Made by a program: the position numbers and the translations under genes | DNA from: a virus | Length of the DNA: 32,247 nt | Strand: one strand, 5' to 3' | IMG/VR virus record: IMGVR_UViG_3300022750_000001 | Coordinates: 64,001-96,247 of that record | Shown here: positions 7,707 through 14,352 of the stretch, piece by piece | Layout of the letters: every line of letters starts with the position of its first letter | Position numbering within the stretch: position 1 is the first letter of the stretch | Notes under the pieces: model-generated | What the model was told of the DNA's origin: nothing | The model's database searches: none | What the model saw: only the letters and a program-made list of their open reading frames with translations

Positions 7707-7768
7707 AAGGGCTAACTAGTTCCAGTTAAAAAACTTAAATATGATTAAACAATTTATTGTTAGCCCTT
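7707..7768. repeat. Long-range inverted repeat closing a 62-nt domain
   Basis: AAGGGCTAAC (7707-7716) pairs perfectly with GTTAGCCCTT (7759-7768). Inside on the minus strand are AACAAT/ATTGTT and the palindrome AACTAGTT. It lies just after the stop of the 106-aa gene, so it may be a 3' structure of that transcript. Confidence 0.5.
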
Positions 7769-7773
7769 AGTTC

Positions 7774-8094
7774 TTATCGGAAGTGTGATGGATATGATGC
7801 TGCATGAATTGATAATTCAGCATGGTTTTCGCATGATTCCTCTTCCTTAGGGGAGATAGCCAATAACCTATTAATATAGGTATGACCTAAGTCCGTTACT
7901 TTAATAGAACCCATGATTATGGTTCCATCTTCTCTACCACTAGTGCTAATTAAGCCTAATGCTAAGAGTCTTGTAATATCTTCTTTTGTTGTGCCCATTA
8001 CTTGAGCATCTAGTTGCGTACCTCTGTACGATTCTAGTAATAAGATAAGTTGGTTGCAACTTAACTCATGATGTGTTAATTCTTTTATATCCAC
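7774..8094 (-). CDS. Possible winged-helix protein, 106 aa
   Basis: The centre reads like a small wHTH domain. NQLILLLESYRGTQ (about 14-27) is a helix, TTKEDITRLLALGLIS is a recognition-helix-like segment, and a GTIIMGSIKVTDLG hairpin resembling a wing leads into a final helix (HTYINRLLAI). The tail is His/Ser-rich. This suggests a DNA-binding regulator, on pattern only. Its start overlaps the end of the upstream membrane gene by 10 nt, indicating co-transcription. The stop is followed by a 62-nt inverted-repeat structure. Confidence 0.55.
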   Translation of the reverse strand: MDIKELTHHELSCNQLILLLESYRGTQLDAQVMGTTKEDITRLLALGLISTSGREDGTIIMGSIKVTDLGHTYINRLLAISPKEEESCENHAELSIHAASYPSHFR

Positions 8095-8342
8095 AGGATT
8101 ACATAGCTTGCGGTCACCACTGCTATGAATAATACTAAGCCAAACCTATTAAACATTGTTATGTTAGGTTTAATGTTACTTATAGTTATCTGTAAGAACA
8201 TCAGCCATAGTGCTATCACTATTGTTAGGTGTACCAGTTTAAATAATATTTCCACTTGATTTAGTTTAAAATAAATACACACATAAAAGGTAATAAATGT
8301 GTGTACTCGATGCAAAAATACATAACCCAAATGCAGCTTCAT
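8085..8342 (-). CDS. Membrane protein, 85 aa
   Basis: Three hydrophobic segments are visible: TFITFYVCIYF, LTIVIALWLMFLQITI and FGLVLFIAVVTASYVILWI. Few charges lie between them, so it is an integral inner-membrane protein. The start at 8342 is the first ATG of the frame; internal ATGs are possible. It overlaps the 106-aa gene by 10 nt. A holin-like or superinfection-related role cannot be separated from sequence. Confidence 0.55.
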   Translation of the reverse strand: MKLHLGYVFLHRVHTFITFYVCIYFKLNQVEILFKLVHLTIVIALWLMFLQITISNIKPNITMFNRFGLVLFIAVVTASYVILWI

Positions 8343-8427
8343 GCTACACTATAAGATAAAGATAGTTTCAGTATATCTTTAGTTTGTTTACCTTTCTAAT
8401 ACTATGCATTATAATACTATCCAGTAT

Positions 8428-8601
8428 TTATGCATTAGTATTGACTGCTTCTTGTTTAGGTACTACGATACCGAGTAATTCGATACCTCTTCTCTGTACA
8501 TATCTAGCAATTACTTTAGAAGCACTAACTTCAGTGCCTTTGATGACTGTAGCGATATACCCTCTCTTAGAGTTACTTCGCTCAAAAATGATTGAGTTCA
8601 T
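8428..8601 (-). CDS. Small basic protein, 57 aa
   Basis: The frame reads MNSIIFERSNSKRGYIATVI through a basic centre (VIARYVQRRGIELLGIVV) to VPKQEAVNTNA. Codon use and composition look like real coding sequence, and the opposite-strand frame over the same bases is a Leu/Ile-rich shadow. The upstream minus TAATTATAACTACAAT resembles the phage's promoter boxes close to the ATG. Function unknown; the basic, compact design could bind nucleic acid. Confidence 0.65.
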   Translation of the reverse strand: MNSIIFERSNSKRGYIATVIKGTEVSASKVIARYVQRRGIELLGIVVPKQEAVNTNA

Positions 8602-8632
8602 ATTGTAGTTATAATTAGTTTTGATTTAAAAT

Positions 8633-8744
8633 AAGTAACACACTTCCAATTCCTATCCTTAGCTAGCCACTAACTCAGAGTGTATAGGCGTTGTACGACA
8701 TTAGGTATAAATACTTTCTCTGTACTGGGTATCATGTGTTACTT
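8633..8744. ncRNA. 112-nt domain closed by a perfect 10-bp stem
   Basis: AAGTAACACA (8633-8642) pairs with TGTGTTACTT (8735-8744). It fills almost the whole gap between the 127-aa and 57-aa genes. No gene longer than 21 codons fits inside. It may be a structured leader or intercistronic RNA, probably minus strand. Confidence 0.4.
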
Positions 8745-8750
8745 AAGTTG

Positions 8751-9134
8751 TTAGTAGAAGTGTTTAATAATGATTCTGATAGTTCTTTCAGTAAACTTAG
8801 GTTCATCTGCTTTAATCTCTTCCATTGACATAAATCTAAATGACTTGTGTCTAGTTAAGTCTAAAGTAATATCTTCACCTGGGTTTACTAATACTTTGTA
8901 ATAAAGAATATCAGCAGCATCAATACTCACTGTTGACAAATACTTAGCATTAAGTAGAGTTAATCCTGTAGTTTCATCTACTACTCTTTGTAATGCATCT
9001 ACTATAGTATCGTCCTCACCTTGTTTAAACATACCATCAGGTAAACAGTAGCTACCATCAAGTTTCTCTAGTACAAGGATTTTTGTTACGCCATCACCTA
9101 TGATAGCTACAACTGCTTGCTTTTTATTTGACAT
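8751..9134 (-). CDS. Degenerate Nudix-like protein, 127 aa
   Basis: The start chosen is the ATG at 9134 (MSNKKQAVVAIIGDG), which begins the beta strand typical of Nudix domains. A longer frame adds a poor N-terminus. The loop DGMFKQGEDD followed by ALQRVVDETTGLTL aligns with the Nudix box. However, there are two extra residues before the Arg, and the REUxEE segment reads RVVDET, so two of the three core Glu are missing. The fold is likely Nudix, but pyrophosphohydrolase activity may be lost or altered; it could act as a binding domain. It stands alone between non-coding stretches. Confidence 0.65.
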   Translation of the reverse strand: MSNKKQAVVAIIGDGVTKILVLEKLDGSYCLPDGMFKQGEDDTIVDALQRVVDETTGLTLLNAKYLSTVSIDAADILYYKVLVNPGEDITLDLTRHKSFRFMSMEEIKADEPKFTERTIRIIIKHFY

Positions 9135-9388
9135 TTGATATAGATTTATTAAATTAACTCTCTTTATTTCGTTCAACTTATATTGAAATAACACCTATTT
9201 TTCATCTATTACAATACTTCAGCTTTCCCTTATATGACTAGATACTATACTATCACTATATTATCTATAACTAAAACGAATAACACGCAGGTTTTCGATT
9301 TATATAGTAAATGATACTTACTTTAATTGTCTCAAGAGTATATTCCGTTCTTATGTCGCAAAGTATTATTACCTTTATAAGAGTTAAT

Positions 9389-9775
9389 TTAATGCATTGG
9401 GTAATTCTTTGGTAGTATGATAACATACTTAACACCTTCTTTATATTCCATGCTATAACTACCATCACGATATTCTTTATAATCGTATGTAATAGTAATA
9501 GTTGGTGGTATTGGTAAGTATACTTGTTCTCTCATCTCTAAGATATACAAGTCAGGTGTTAAATTATCAAATGTATCAGTCTTACCATCTTTTAATTGAT
9601 AGCTAACTAATAAACGTTTATCCGAGATTTTGTTAACCTCAAGGATAGGGTACTTAACAACTAATACATCTTGGAATAAGATGTCTTTGCTATTGTCTTC
9701 TTGCTTCTTGCACCCCGTGAAAGACATTAGTACATAACATACAGTTAGCACTAAGATTGTGTATATTTTCTTCAT
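9389..9775 (-). CDS. Lipoprotein, 128 aa
   Basis: The signal sequence MKKIYTILVLTVCYVLMSFT ends in a lipobox-type FTGC, with the lipidated Cys at residue 22, followed by KKQEDNSKD. The mature part is beta-rich (LVVKYPILEVNKI, LLVSYQLKDGKTDTFDNLTP, TITITYDYKEYRDGSYSMEY). A lipoprotein of this size in a phage accessory block fits a superinfection-exclusion or surface role, which is inference. A terminator lies just upstream (9804-9838), and minus TAATTTTA lies 5 nt before the ATG as a promoter-like box, so it appears to be an independent cassette. Confidence 0.75.
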   Translation of the reverse strand: MKKIYTILVLTVCYVLMSFTGCKKQEDNSKDILFQDVLVVKYPILEVNKISDKRLLVSYQLKDGKTDTFDNLTPDLYILEMREQVYLPIPPTITITYDYKEYRDGSYSMEYKEGVKYVIILPKNYPMH

Positions 9776-9780
9776 AGTTG

Positions 9781-9788
9781 TAAAATTA
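9781..9788 (-). promoter_or_regulatory. Promoter-like -7 box for the lipoprotein gene
   Basis: Minus TAATTTTA (7 of 8 to TAnnTTTG) lies immediately upstream of the lipoprotein ATG and just after a terminator. No clear -33 TTG is seen. Confidence 0.3.
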
Positions 9789-9799
9789 GTGTTTTTGGT

Positions 9800-9838
9800 T
9801 TAATAAAAACTAGCACAAGGATTACTCCCTGCACTAGT
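9800..9838 (-). terminator. Rho-independent terminator
   Basis: On the minus strand ACTAG and CAGGG stems pair with CCTTG and CTAGT across a small internal loop and a 6-nt apical loop. This is followed by TTTTATTAAA. It separates the SLOG/methyltransferase operon from the lipoprotein gene. Confidence 0.75.
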
Positions 9839-9922
9839 CATCTAAATTAACGCTCTCGATATTTATATTTCGTCTAGCCCTCATCAGGAGATTGTTATAC
9901 TCTTGCTAGTTGAGTGTAGTTA

Positions 9923-9964
9923 AACCAGTAGCGGGAGAATTTTACTCATTTGCCACTACTGGTT
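9923..9964. repeat. 9-bp stem-loop
   Basis: AACCAGTAG (9923-9931) pairs perfectly with CTACTGGTT (9956-9964), and GAG/CTC pairs inside the loop. It lies between the 165-aa gene stop and the terminator at 9800-9838; it may be a 3' end or processing structure. Confidence 0.45.
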
Positions 9965-10025
9965 GCTTGTGTTACTTCACATAATTGATAACCTCCTATT
10001 GGTTAAACTGTTAATTACTGGACTA

Positions 10026-10523
10026 TTACTTGCGATTATCTTGAAGGAGACTTAAATAATGCTCCCATATATTGTAAATTGGTTTTTTAGTTGTTTTAGC
10101 GTATTTGACACAATTATGTGTACCTCCACTAGTACCATCCCATAAAGCTAGTATGCCTTGTGAGTTATCTACCATCCAAATATTACGTAATTGCATTTTT
10201 TGTGAACTATACCCTCCCTCACATACTATAACTATATCTTTAGCCTTACTTAAAAGTAAGTTGTACTTATCCTGTGATTTCTGAGGCCACATTTCCTCTT
10301 GACCTCTAAAAGGTATTGCTGCTGTATATGGTATACCTAGATTATAACTGGATATAGCTAATGCTGTGTCCCAACCTAGTGCCATACCTGTTATTACTTC
10401 TTTAGGTCTATTAGCTGATAACCACCAATTTGCTAAAGTATGTAACATAGCTTCAGCTTCATGTGTATAACCACCAAGCTTATTAGGTCTATGACCTGTA
10501 CCACAAACGATTAAATCTTTCAT
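10026..10523 (-). CDS. SLOG-family (YpsA/DUF1273-like) Rossmann protein
   Basis: The 165-aa protein starts with a nucleotide-binding beta strand and loop (LIVCGTGHRPNKLGGY). It continues with VITGMALGWDTALA (about 43-56), AAIPFRGQEEMWP, CEGGYSSQKMQLRN and ILALWDGTSGGTHNCVKYA. These are the conserved features of the SLOG superfamily (YpsA, DprA/LOG relatives), which bind nucleotide-type ligands. Such proteins are common in phages and can act in nucleotide signalling or metabolism; the ligand is unknown. It is encoded 1 nt after the methyltransferase gene, so the two are co-expressed and may act on related substrates. Confidence 0.85.
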   Translation of the reverse strand: MKDLIVCGTGHRPNKLGGYTHEAEAMLHTLANWWLSANRPKEVITGMALGWDTALAISSYNLGIPYTAAIPFRGQEEMWPQKSQDKYNLLLSKAKDIVIVCEGGYSSQKMQLRNIWMVDNSQGILALWDGTSGGTHNCVKYAKTTKKPIYNIWEHYLSLLQDNRK

Positions 10524-10524
10524 G

Positions 10525-11184
10525 TTAGTCTACTTTATAGATTTGTAATTCTGAACATCCACCAACTAATTTGATTCTCTTAGTTAGTTGCATCTCGCTA
10601 CCAATACTACCTGCTTGAGCATAAAAGATATATTGCCCACTGGTACATACTTTGTTTAACCTTTGAGCAAACTGTTTAGCTAAGCCTCTATCATAGAATG
10701 GTTCATAGAAGAATATACAATCTCTATCAGCTAACTGTTTCTTAGTTACTTTAAGTATATCTTGATATTTAATATTACCGAAACCTAAGACACTGTGATT
10801 AATTAACTCTTTCTCTATTTCAAAGCCTAATACATTAGCTTTATCAACCATGTATTTGATACCATACATTACAAACCCTGGACCACTACCTAAATCAACT
10901 ATAGACTTTAAATTAAGTCTGGTCATTAATATAGCTAATGTAGTTACAGTTTGAACATATACACCATAGAAACCCCATTGACCTTTATTAATACCTTCAC
11001 GTTTTTGATTGTGTACTAAAGGTTTAAGTTCAGGTATACGCAAAGCTAACTCTTTGAACATATAAGTCATAGTACCTAGAAATCTTTCTCTGATATAATA
11101 TGGCTCACGCTCTTCTTTCGTTATCTCTCTAAGTGGGTCTAATACAACTGTATCAGACTCCACTATTTTAAGTGCTGTATTCAT
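10525..11184 (-). CDS. Class I SAM-dependent methyltransferase
   Basis: In this 219-aa protein motif I is VDLGSGPGF (about 96-104), the SAM-ribose acidic strand is LGFEIEKE, and a motif IV-like segment reads CIFFYEPFYD (about 156-165). EPFYD is not the NPPY or DPPY of typical adenine DNA methyltransferases, so the target could be protein, RNA or a small molecule. The N-terminal 90 residues are helical and may give substrate specificity. It overlaps the upstream exported-protein gene by one base and is followed 1 nt later by the SLOG gene. The class is secure; the substrate is unknown. Confidence 0.85.
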   Translation of the reverse strand: MNTALKIVESDTVVLDPLREITKEEREPYYIRERFLGTMTYMFKELALRIPELKPLVHNQKREGINKGQWGFYGVYVQTVTTLAILMTRLNLKSIVDLGSGPGFVMYGIKYMVDKANVLGFEIEKELINHSVLGFGNIKYQDILKVTKKQLADRDCIFFYEPFYDRGLAKQFAQRLNKVCTSGQYIFYAQAGSIGSEMQLTKRIKLVGGCSELQIYKVD

Positions 11185-11450
11185 TAGTTCTTAGGTTTAT
11201 CAAACTCTAAATACTTACGATACTCTTTACCACTCTTTTTAGATTTCATGTTAATGAACATCTTACCAGTACCAGTTTCAAATACAGGGTATTTGTCACC
11301 TTTACTATTGGTATAAGTCTTGTTTGTTGACTTAGGTGGTGTTTTAGATTTAGATGTCTGATAGAAATTACCATCTTTGTCTACACCTGTTTGTGCGTGT
11401 AATGTCATAGTACCTAGTACCAAGAGCATTAATGTGATTAAAGTTTTCAT
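11184..11450 (-). CDS. Small secreted protein with signal peptide, 88 aa
   Basis: The signal peptide MKTLITLMLLVLGTMTLHAQ has a cleavage-type HAQ. The mature region starts VDKDGNFYQTSKSK and ends in a KYPVFETGTGKMFINMKSKK then GKEYRKYLEF pattern. From memory, this DKYPVY...GKxF...SKKSGKEYRKYL layout recurs in short exported proteins of Bacteroidota phages. It is probably periplasmic or cell-surface. Its stop shares a base with the methyltransferase start, so it lies upstream of that gene in the same operon. Confidence 0.75.
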   Translation of the reverse strand: MKTLITLMLLVLGTMTLHAQTGVDKDGNFYQTSKSKTPPKSTNKTYTNSKGDKYPVFETGTGKMFINMKSKKSGKEYRKYLEFDKPKN

Positions 11451-11468
11451 GTAGTTACTTGTTATTGG

Positions 11469-11687
11469 TTATTTGATTTGATTAATAAACATTCTTACAA
11501 TATCATCCTTACTATGATAAACTTTACCTAACATATAGCCATTATTAGTCTTAGTAAATTTATGACTATATGTAACCATACCTTTAAGTAAGTTTTCAAT
11601 TGTAGACTCTATTCCTTCTATGTCAACATCTGTACCCTCATAAGGGTATTCTGTTATACTCTTCTGTATTAAGTCTCTTAGTGGCAT
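11469..11687 (-). CDS. Hypothetical protein, 72 aa
   Basis: Charged and soluble, with an acidic middle (EGTDVDIEGIESTIENLLKG) and a C-terminal helix (SKDDIVRMFINQIK). No known family. It shares one base with the upstream 93-aa gene, indicating an operon. Confidence 0.65.
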   Translation of the reverse strand: MPLRDLIQKSITEYPYEGTDVDIEGIESTIENLLKGMVTYSHKFTKTNNGYMLGKVYHSKDDIVRMFINQIK

Positions 11688-11968
11688 TATTCTTGTGTTC
11701 TTAAGTTTTCAATTTGTGTTGGTATTTTAAATACAAACTCACCTATAGTTTTATCAGGCTTATCTATTAATGAAAGACCATACTCTAAGCAAATGTTATT
11801 AGCTATTTCACGAGCATCCTTAGCATCTTCAAACTCACCTGTTACTATCATTACTGTTACTATTGAATGACCATCCTCTTGTTTAAGTTTGATTTCTTCT
11901 ACAGTAAAGTCTTGTATTCTTTTAAGTCTTGCTGACTTGGCTGCTAGGTTTACAAATAGTTTTGCCAT
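11687..11968 (-). CDS. Hypothetical protein, 93 aa
   Basis: The protein has an alternating beta/helix pattern (FTVEEIKLKQEDGHSIVTVM, then GEFEDAKDAREIANNICLEY) resembling a small ferredoxin-like or ACT-size fold, without diagnostic residues. It starts within the 3' end of the 63-aa frame and runs directly into the 72-aa gene. Function unknown. Confidence 0.65.
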   Translation of the reverse strand: MAKLFVNLAAKSARLKRIQDFTVEEIKLKQEDGHSIVTVMIVTGEFEDAKDAREIANNICLEYGLSLIDKPDKTIGEFVFKIPTQIENLRTQE

Positions 11969-12113
11969 TGTTTATGTGTTTAATATAACGGAGTATCATG
12001 GGGTAGCTTTTTAAACATCGGTTAACTTTATAGTGTTCGCATATAATTACTATACATAGACTATTATAAGTATAACCTCGATAGACATCTCTATCTCTCG
12101 TAGTCACTTTCAT
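11922..12113 (-). CDS. Possible small basic protein, 63 aa
   Basis: The frame begins at the ATG at 12113 (MKVTTRDRDVYRGYTYNSLC) with a purine-rich AAGGGG 8 nt upstream, and ends SSQVSKT. It is Lys/Arg/Cys-rich. It overlaps the next gene by 47 nt, which is more than usual in this phage. The region also carries a distant 8-bp inverted repeat (GTATCATG / CATGATAC) around it. It may be a real gene or a structured leader; I lean weakly to a gene. Confidence 0.4.
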   Translation of the reverse strand: MKVTTRDRDVYRGYTYNSLCIVIICEHYKVNRCLKSYPMILRYIKHINNGKTICKPSSQVSKT

Positions 12114-12173
12114 TAATTTTCCCCTTGAATGACTATCGCTCAACTATGTCTAGCATGATACCCTGTTATATTG

Positions 12174-12557
12174 TTATTTCTTAAAATGTCTTTGTTGTCT
12201 TGCTCTCATTTCTCTTGATGAAAACTCACTATGAGGTTTAGGATTAAAGTTTCTACTATAAAACTTATCATAATCAGCTATCTTCATATTGATAACATCA
12301 TCATCAAGTCTCTCCTTAACTGTCTCATTAATATCATAACCTAGACTTCTTGGTGTATAATCACCTAATATTAATATAGGCTTATGTATATTTAGAGATG
12401 GTTCATCTTCTATTAAGGTAAACTTACTAACATCATCCTTATCCATATCAAGTGTTACTAGTTGATAGCCTACTTGGTGTTTATAAAGTAGTTCAAGTAA
12501 GTCTGCTGTATCATTTAGTCCTAGACCATTGACAGCTATTGTTAATACTCTGGACAT
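12174..12557 (-). CDS. Hypothetical protein, 127 aa
   Basis: A Rossmann-like start (VLTIAVNGLGLNDTADLLEL) is followed by a second strand (YQLVTLDMD) and HKPILILGDYTPRSLG. The tail is very basic (SREMRARQQRHFKK). No catalytic motif is recognised. The pattern would suit a small alpha/beta domain with a nucleic-acid-binding tail. Its ATG overlaps the stop of the upstream 71-aa gene. Confidence 0.7.
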   Translation of the reverse strand: MSRVLTIAVNGLGLNDTADLLELLYKHQVGYQLVTLDMDKDDVSKFTLIEDEPSLNIHKPILILGDYTPRSLGYDINETVKERLDDDVINMKIADYDKFYSRNFNPKPHSEFSSREMRARQQRHFKK

Positions 12558-12772
12558 TACTGATTAGATATGTGATTAGTTAAACCATGTGCTTTAACAA
12601 ACTCAAAGTATTCTCTAGCTTTACTGCCATCATAATACTCAAGTAATAACTTAATAGCTTTAGTATGATACATAATCTTATCAACTTGACCTGATACTTT
12701 AGCTAAAGTTACGCAATAGTCTATATCTCTAAGATGTAGGGCTATTGCATTTAGTTGTAAGTCTGAGGTCAT
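12557..12772 (-). CDS. Hypothetical helical protein, 71 aa
   Basis: I start it at the ATG at 12772 (MTSDLQLNAIALHLRDIDYC), which overlaps the upstream stop by 4 nt (ATGA). The longer frame would overlap the neighbour by 67 nt. All-helical look, with KVSGQVDKIMYHTKAIKLLL in the middle. Function unknown. Confidence 0.65.
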   Translation of the reverse strand: MTSDLQLNAIALHLRDIDYCVTLAKVSGQVDKIMYHTKAIKLLLEYYDGSKAREYFEFVKAHGLTNHISNQ

Positions 12773-12987
12773 GGTGTCTTTAATATTTGTATTATAATCA
12801 AAGTAGATATAAAGTATAATATTATGTGTAACCATAGAAAATGATATGCCTCTAAAAGCTTAAGTTGTTTCTCAAACTTACGTGTATCACCATTGTATTC
12901 TTTAGCTAGATAATATACTTTATAGTATGAAGCTAAGTATACCCATAATCCGTAGAAAGGTATAAAGTAAATGAATTTAAGTTTCAT
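12769..12987 (-). CDS. Two-helix membrane protein, 72 aa
   Basis: The N-terminal hydrophobic stretch FIYFIPFYGLWVYLASYY and the C-terminal FLWLHIILYFISTLIIIQIL flank a charged cytoplasmic-type segment (KEYNGDTRKFEKQLKLLEAY). It is a small inner-membrane hairpin protein. It is the first gene of a coupled run that continues to 10,026. Confidence 0.65.
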   Translation of the reverse strand: MKLKFIYFIPFYGLWVYLASYYKVYYLAKEYNGDTRKFEKQLKLLEAYHFLWLHIILYFISTLIIIQILKTP

Positions 12988-13133
12988 GTGAGGTTAATTT
13001 AAAGGGTTAATTAATAGTTAGTCCTGTAGAGCATTTCACTCTCTCCATTCCTCCTCTCATCTGAGGTGTTAACTAGGTTTGCTTTAGGCTACTTGCTAGT
13101 GATTGTTTAATGTGGACTTGTTTTTATATAGTA

Positions 13134-13358
13134 TTATGGTGCTTGATTATATCTATGTGGTGTTGGTATTAACTCATACATAACAACAGCTGAATACACT
13201 AAATGTCTATCATTGTTTATGTATATAGTATGACTAATAGATATTGCTTTATAGTTCTGAGTACTAAAACGTTTAATATCTGCACTAATAACATCTAATA
13301 GGTTATACATACTATGTGTTGATGCATAGTTCTGTAGTGAAATTGCTTGTTCTGCCAT
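13134..13358 (-). CDS. Hypothetical protein, 74 aa, paralogue of the next gene
   Basis: The core ADIKRFSTQNYKAISISHTI, then an NDRHLVYSAVVMYE strand, aligns with the 57-aa protein at 13378-13551. Shared features are DI, F-x-T-x-N, I-x-ISH, Y, and a final strand ending in MY. The ISHxxY...SA...MYE pattern is one I associate with short proteins scattered through Bacteroidota phages. Likely an all-beta domain of unknown function. Confidence 0.7.
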   Translation of the reverse strand: MAEQAISLQNYASTHSMYNLLDVISADIKRFSTQNYKAISISHTIYINNDRHLVYSAVVMYELIPTPHRYNQAP

Positions 13359-13377
13359 AGTCTTAAGATTTATAATG

Positions 13378-13551
13378 TTATCCTGTATACATTAGTATAG
13401 CTGTACTTATTATACAACCCTCATCAGCCTTATAATGTGAGTGACTAATATTAACTATTGTAAAGTCATTGTTAGTGACAAATACTTGAATATCTCCTGC
13501 TAATATGGTTAGACTATATGCTTCAAATGTTTGTAAAAATATCTTTTTCAT
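13378..13551 (-). CDS. Hypothetical protein, 57 aa, paralogue of the previous gene
   Basis: The ATG at 13551 (MKKIFLQTFEAYSL) is chosen because the longer frame overlaps the upstream gene by 77 nt, while this one leaves 4 nt. Its GDIQVFVTNNDFTIVNISHS segment followed by an ISTAILMY strand matches the 74-aa neighbour, so the two probably arose by tandem duplication. Confidence 0.7.
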   Translation of the reverse strand: MKKIFLQTFEAYSLTILAGDIQVFVTNNDFTIVNISHSHYKADEGCIISTAILMYTG

Positions 13552-13555
13552 GGTA

Positions 13556-13807
13556 TTATGATTTATAACAGTAACTATTATATATTTTAACTGCTTCACT
13601 AAGTAGCTTAATATCTGTAATCCATGTAACATCTGTTAGATTAGTATATATATAGTAGCTAGCTTGATGTCTGTCATCTATAACTAATAAATGCATATAC
13701 AATGAAGCACCAGTTGCAGCATCATAAGCTATCTGTGTACCACTAAATGTATTAGGGTTCATTGCATCTTTGGCTATTTTAGTGAGTTTTTTAACTGATG
13801 TTTTCAT
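13556..13807 (-). CDS. Hypothetical protein, 83 aa
   Basis: The basic N-terminal helix MKTSVKKLTKIAKDAM is followed by a mixed alpha/beta region with YMHLLVIDDRHQASYYIYTN and an aromatic tail (YNSYCYKS). I see no relation to the two paralogues beside it. Four-nt spacing on each side places it in the same operon. Confidence 0.65.
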   Translation of the reverse strand: MKTSVKKLTKIAKDAMNPNTFSGTQIAYDAATGASLYMHLLVIDDRHQASYYIYTNLTDVTWITDIKLLSEAVKIYNSYCYKS

Positions 13808-13811
13808 GGTC

Positions 13812-14069
13812 TTATTGATTAATGTCTACTCTTAGTAGTGTGAGTATTAAATCTCTTAATTGAAATGTAGTACCTATTGATACATTATAATCTCTTGGGT
13901 TTGACTCTGACCAACTGAATATAAACATCTTACTGAATGTAGAATAGAATATTTCTATCCCTCTAGTTCTATATTTATAAAAGTAGGCATTAGTTTTACC
14001 CTCTCTTGGTGGTAGTTTTATGAAGCCATACTGCAACAGTAATTGTTCTGTTAATGGTTGATTTTCCAT
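13812..14069 (-). CDS. Hypothetical protein, 85 aa
   Basis: The sequence MENQPLTEQLLLQYGFIKLP begins a layout (LLxxxGF...YF...I...F...V) that many small phage proteins share: a short helix followed by beta strands. Middle: GIEIFYSTFSKMFIFSWSES. The end contains TTFQLRDLILTLLRV. Function unknown. It sits near the upstream end of the left operon. Confidence 0.7.
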   Translation of the reverse strand: MENQPLTEQLLLQYGFIKLPPREGKTNAYFYKYRTRGIEIFYSTFSKMFIFSWSESNPRDYNVSIGTTFQLRDLILTLLRVDINQ

Positions 14070-14193
14070 AGGTGTAGAGTATTAGTGATTACGGTTTAGT
14101 GTATTAGGATGCTGTGAATTTAGGGGTTTTGTGTGACTGTGGTATTAGTGAGATATAGTGGGGTTTGTTTCTCCCTTCCATACTCTCATTAAC

Positions 14194-14352
14194 TTATACT
14201 TTTCTCTTAACTATTTTAAAATAGTCTTCATCAGTAAAGCTTATACCATTAACACCTGACACTAATCCCCCAAAACAATCAAATAGGTGACCTACCTTGT
14301 AGATACCTATTGGCTTAAGTAATCTAAACCATATTTCATATTTATTTTCCAT
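14194..14352 (-). CDS. Small hypothetical protein, 52 aa
   Basis: The frame reads MENKYEIWFRLLKPIGIYKV through HLFDCFGGLVSGVNGISFT to a basic end (YFKIVKRKV). It fills an otherwise empty gap and has phage-like codon use. Box copy A lies 157 nt upstream and could drive it together with the downstream genes. Confidence 0.6.
   Translation of the reverse strand: MENKYEIWFRLLKPIGIYKVGHLFDCFGGLVSGVNGISFTDEDYFKIVKRKV

Larger units (their letters stand above)
7516..7773. other. Non-coding stretch with hairpins
   Basis: Together with its edges this makes about 300 nt without a convincing gene. It holds a T-tailed hairpin (7625-7657) and a long-range 10-bp inverted repeat (7707-7768). Short frames on both strands cross these structures and were rejected. 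Confidence 0.5.

Noticed and set aside
8384-8608. Plus-strand hydrophobic frame of 74 aa
   Set aside because: It is the shadow of the minus-strand 57-aa gene at 8428-8601, which fits the direction and composition of its neighbours.
9271-9468. Minus-strand frame of 65 aa
   Set aside because: It overlaps the lipoprotein gene by 80 nt, and its composition (Ile/Tyr/Cys-rich) looks like translated AT-rich non-coding DNA.
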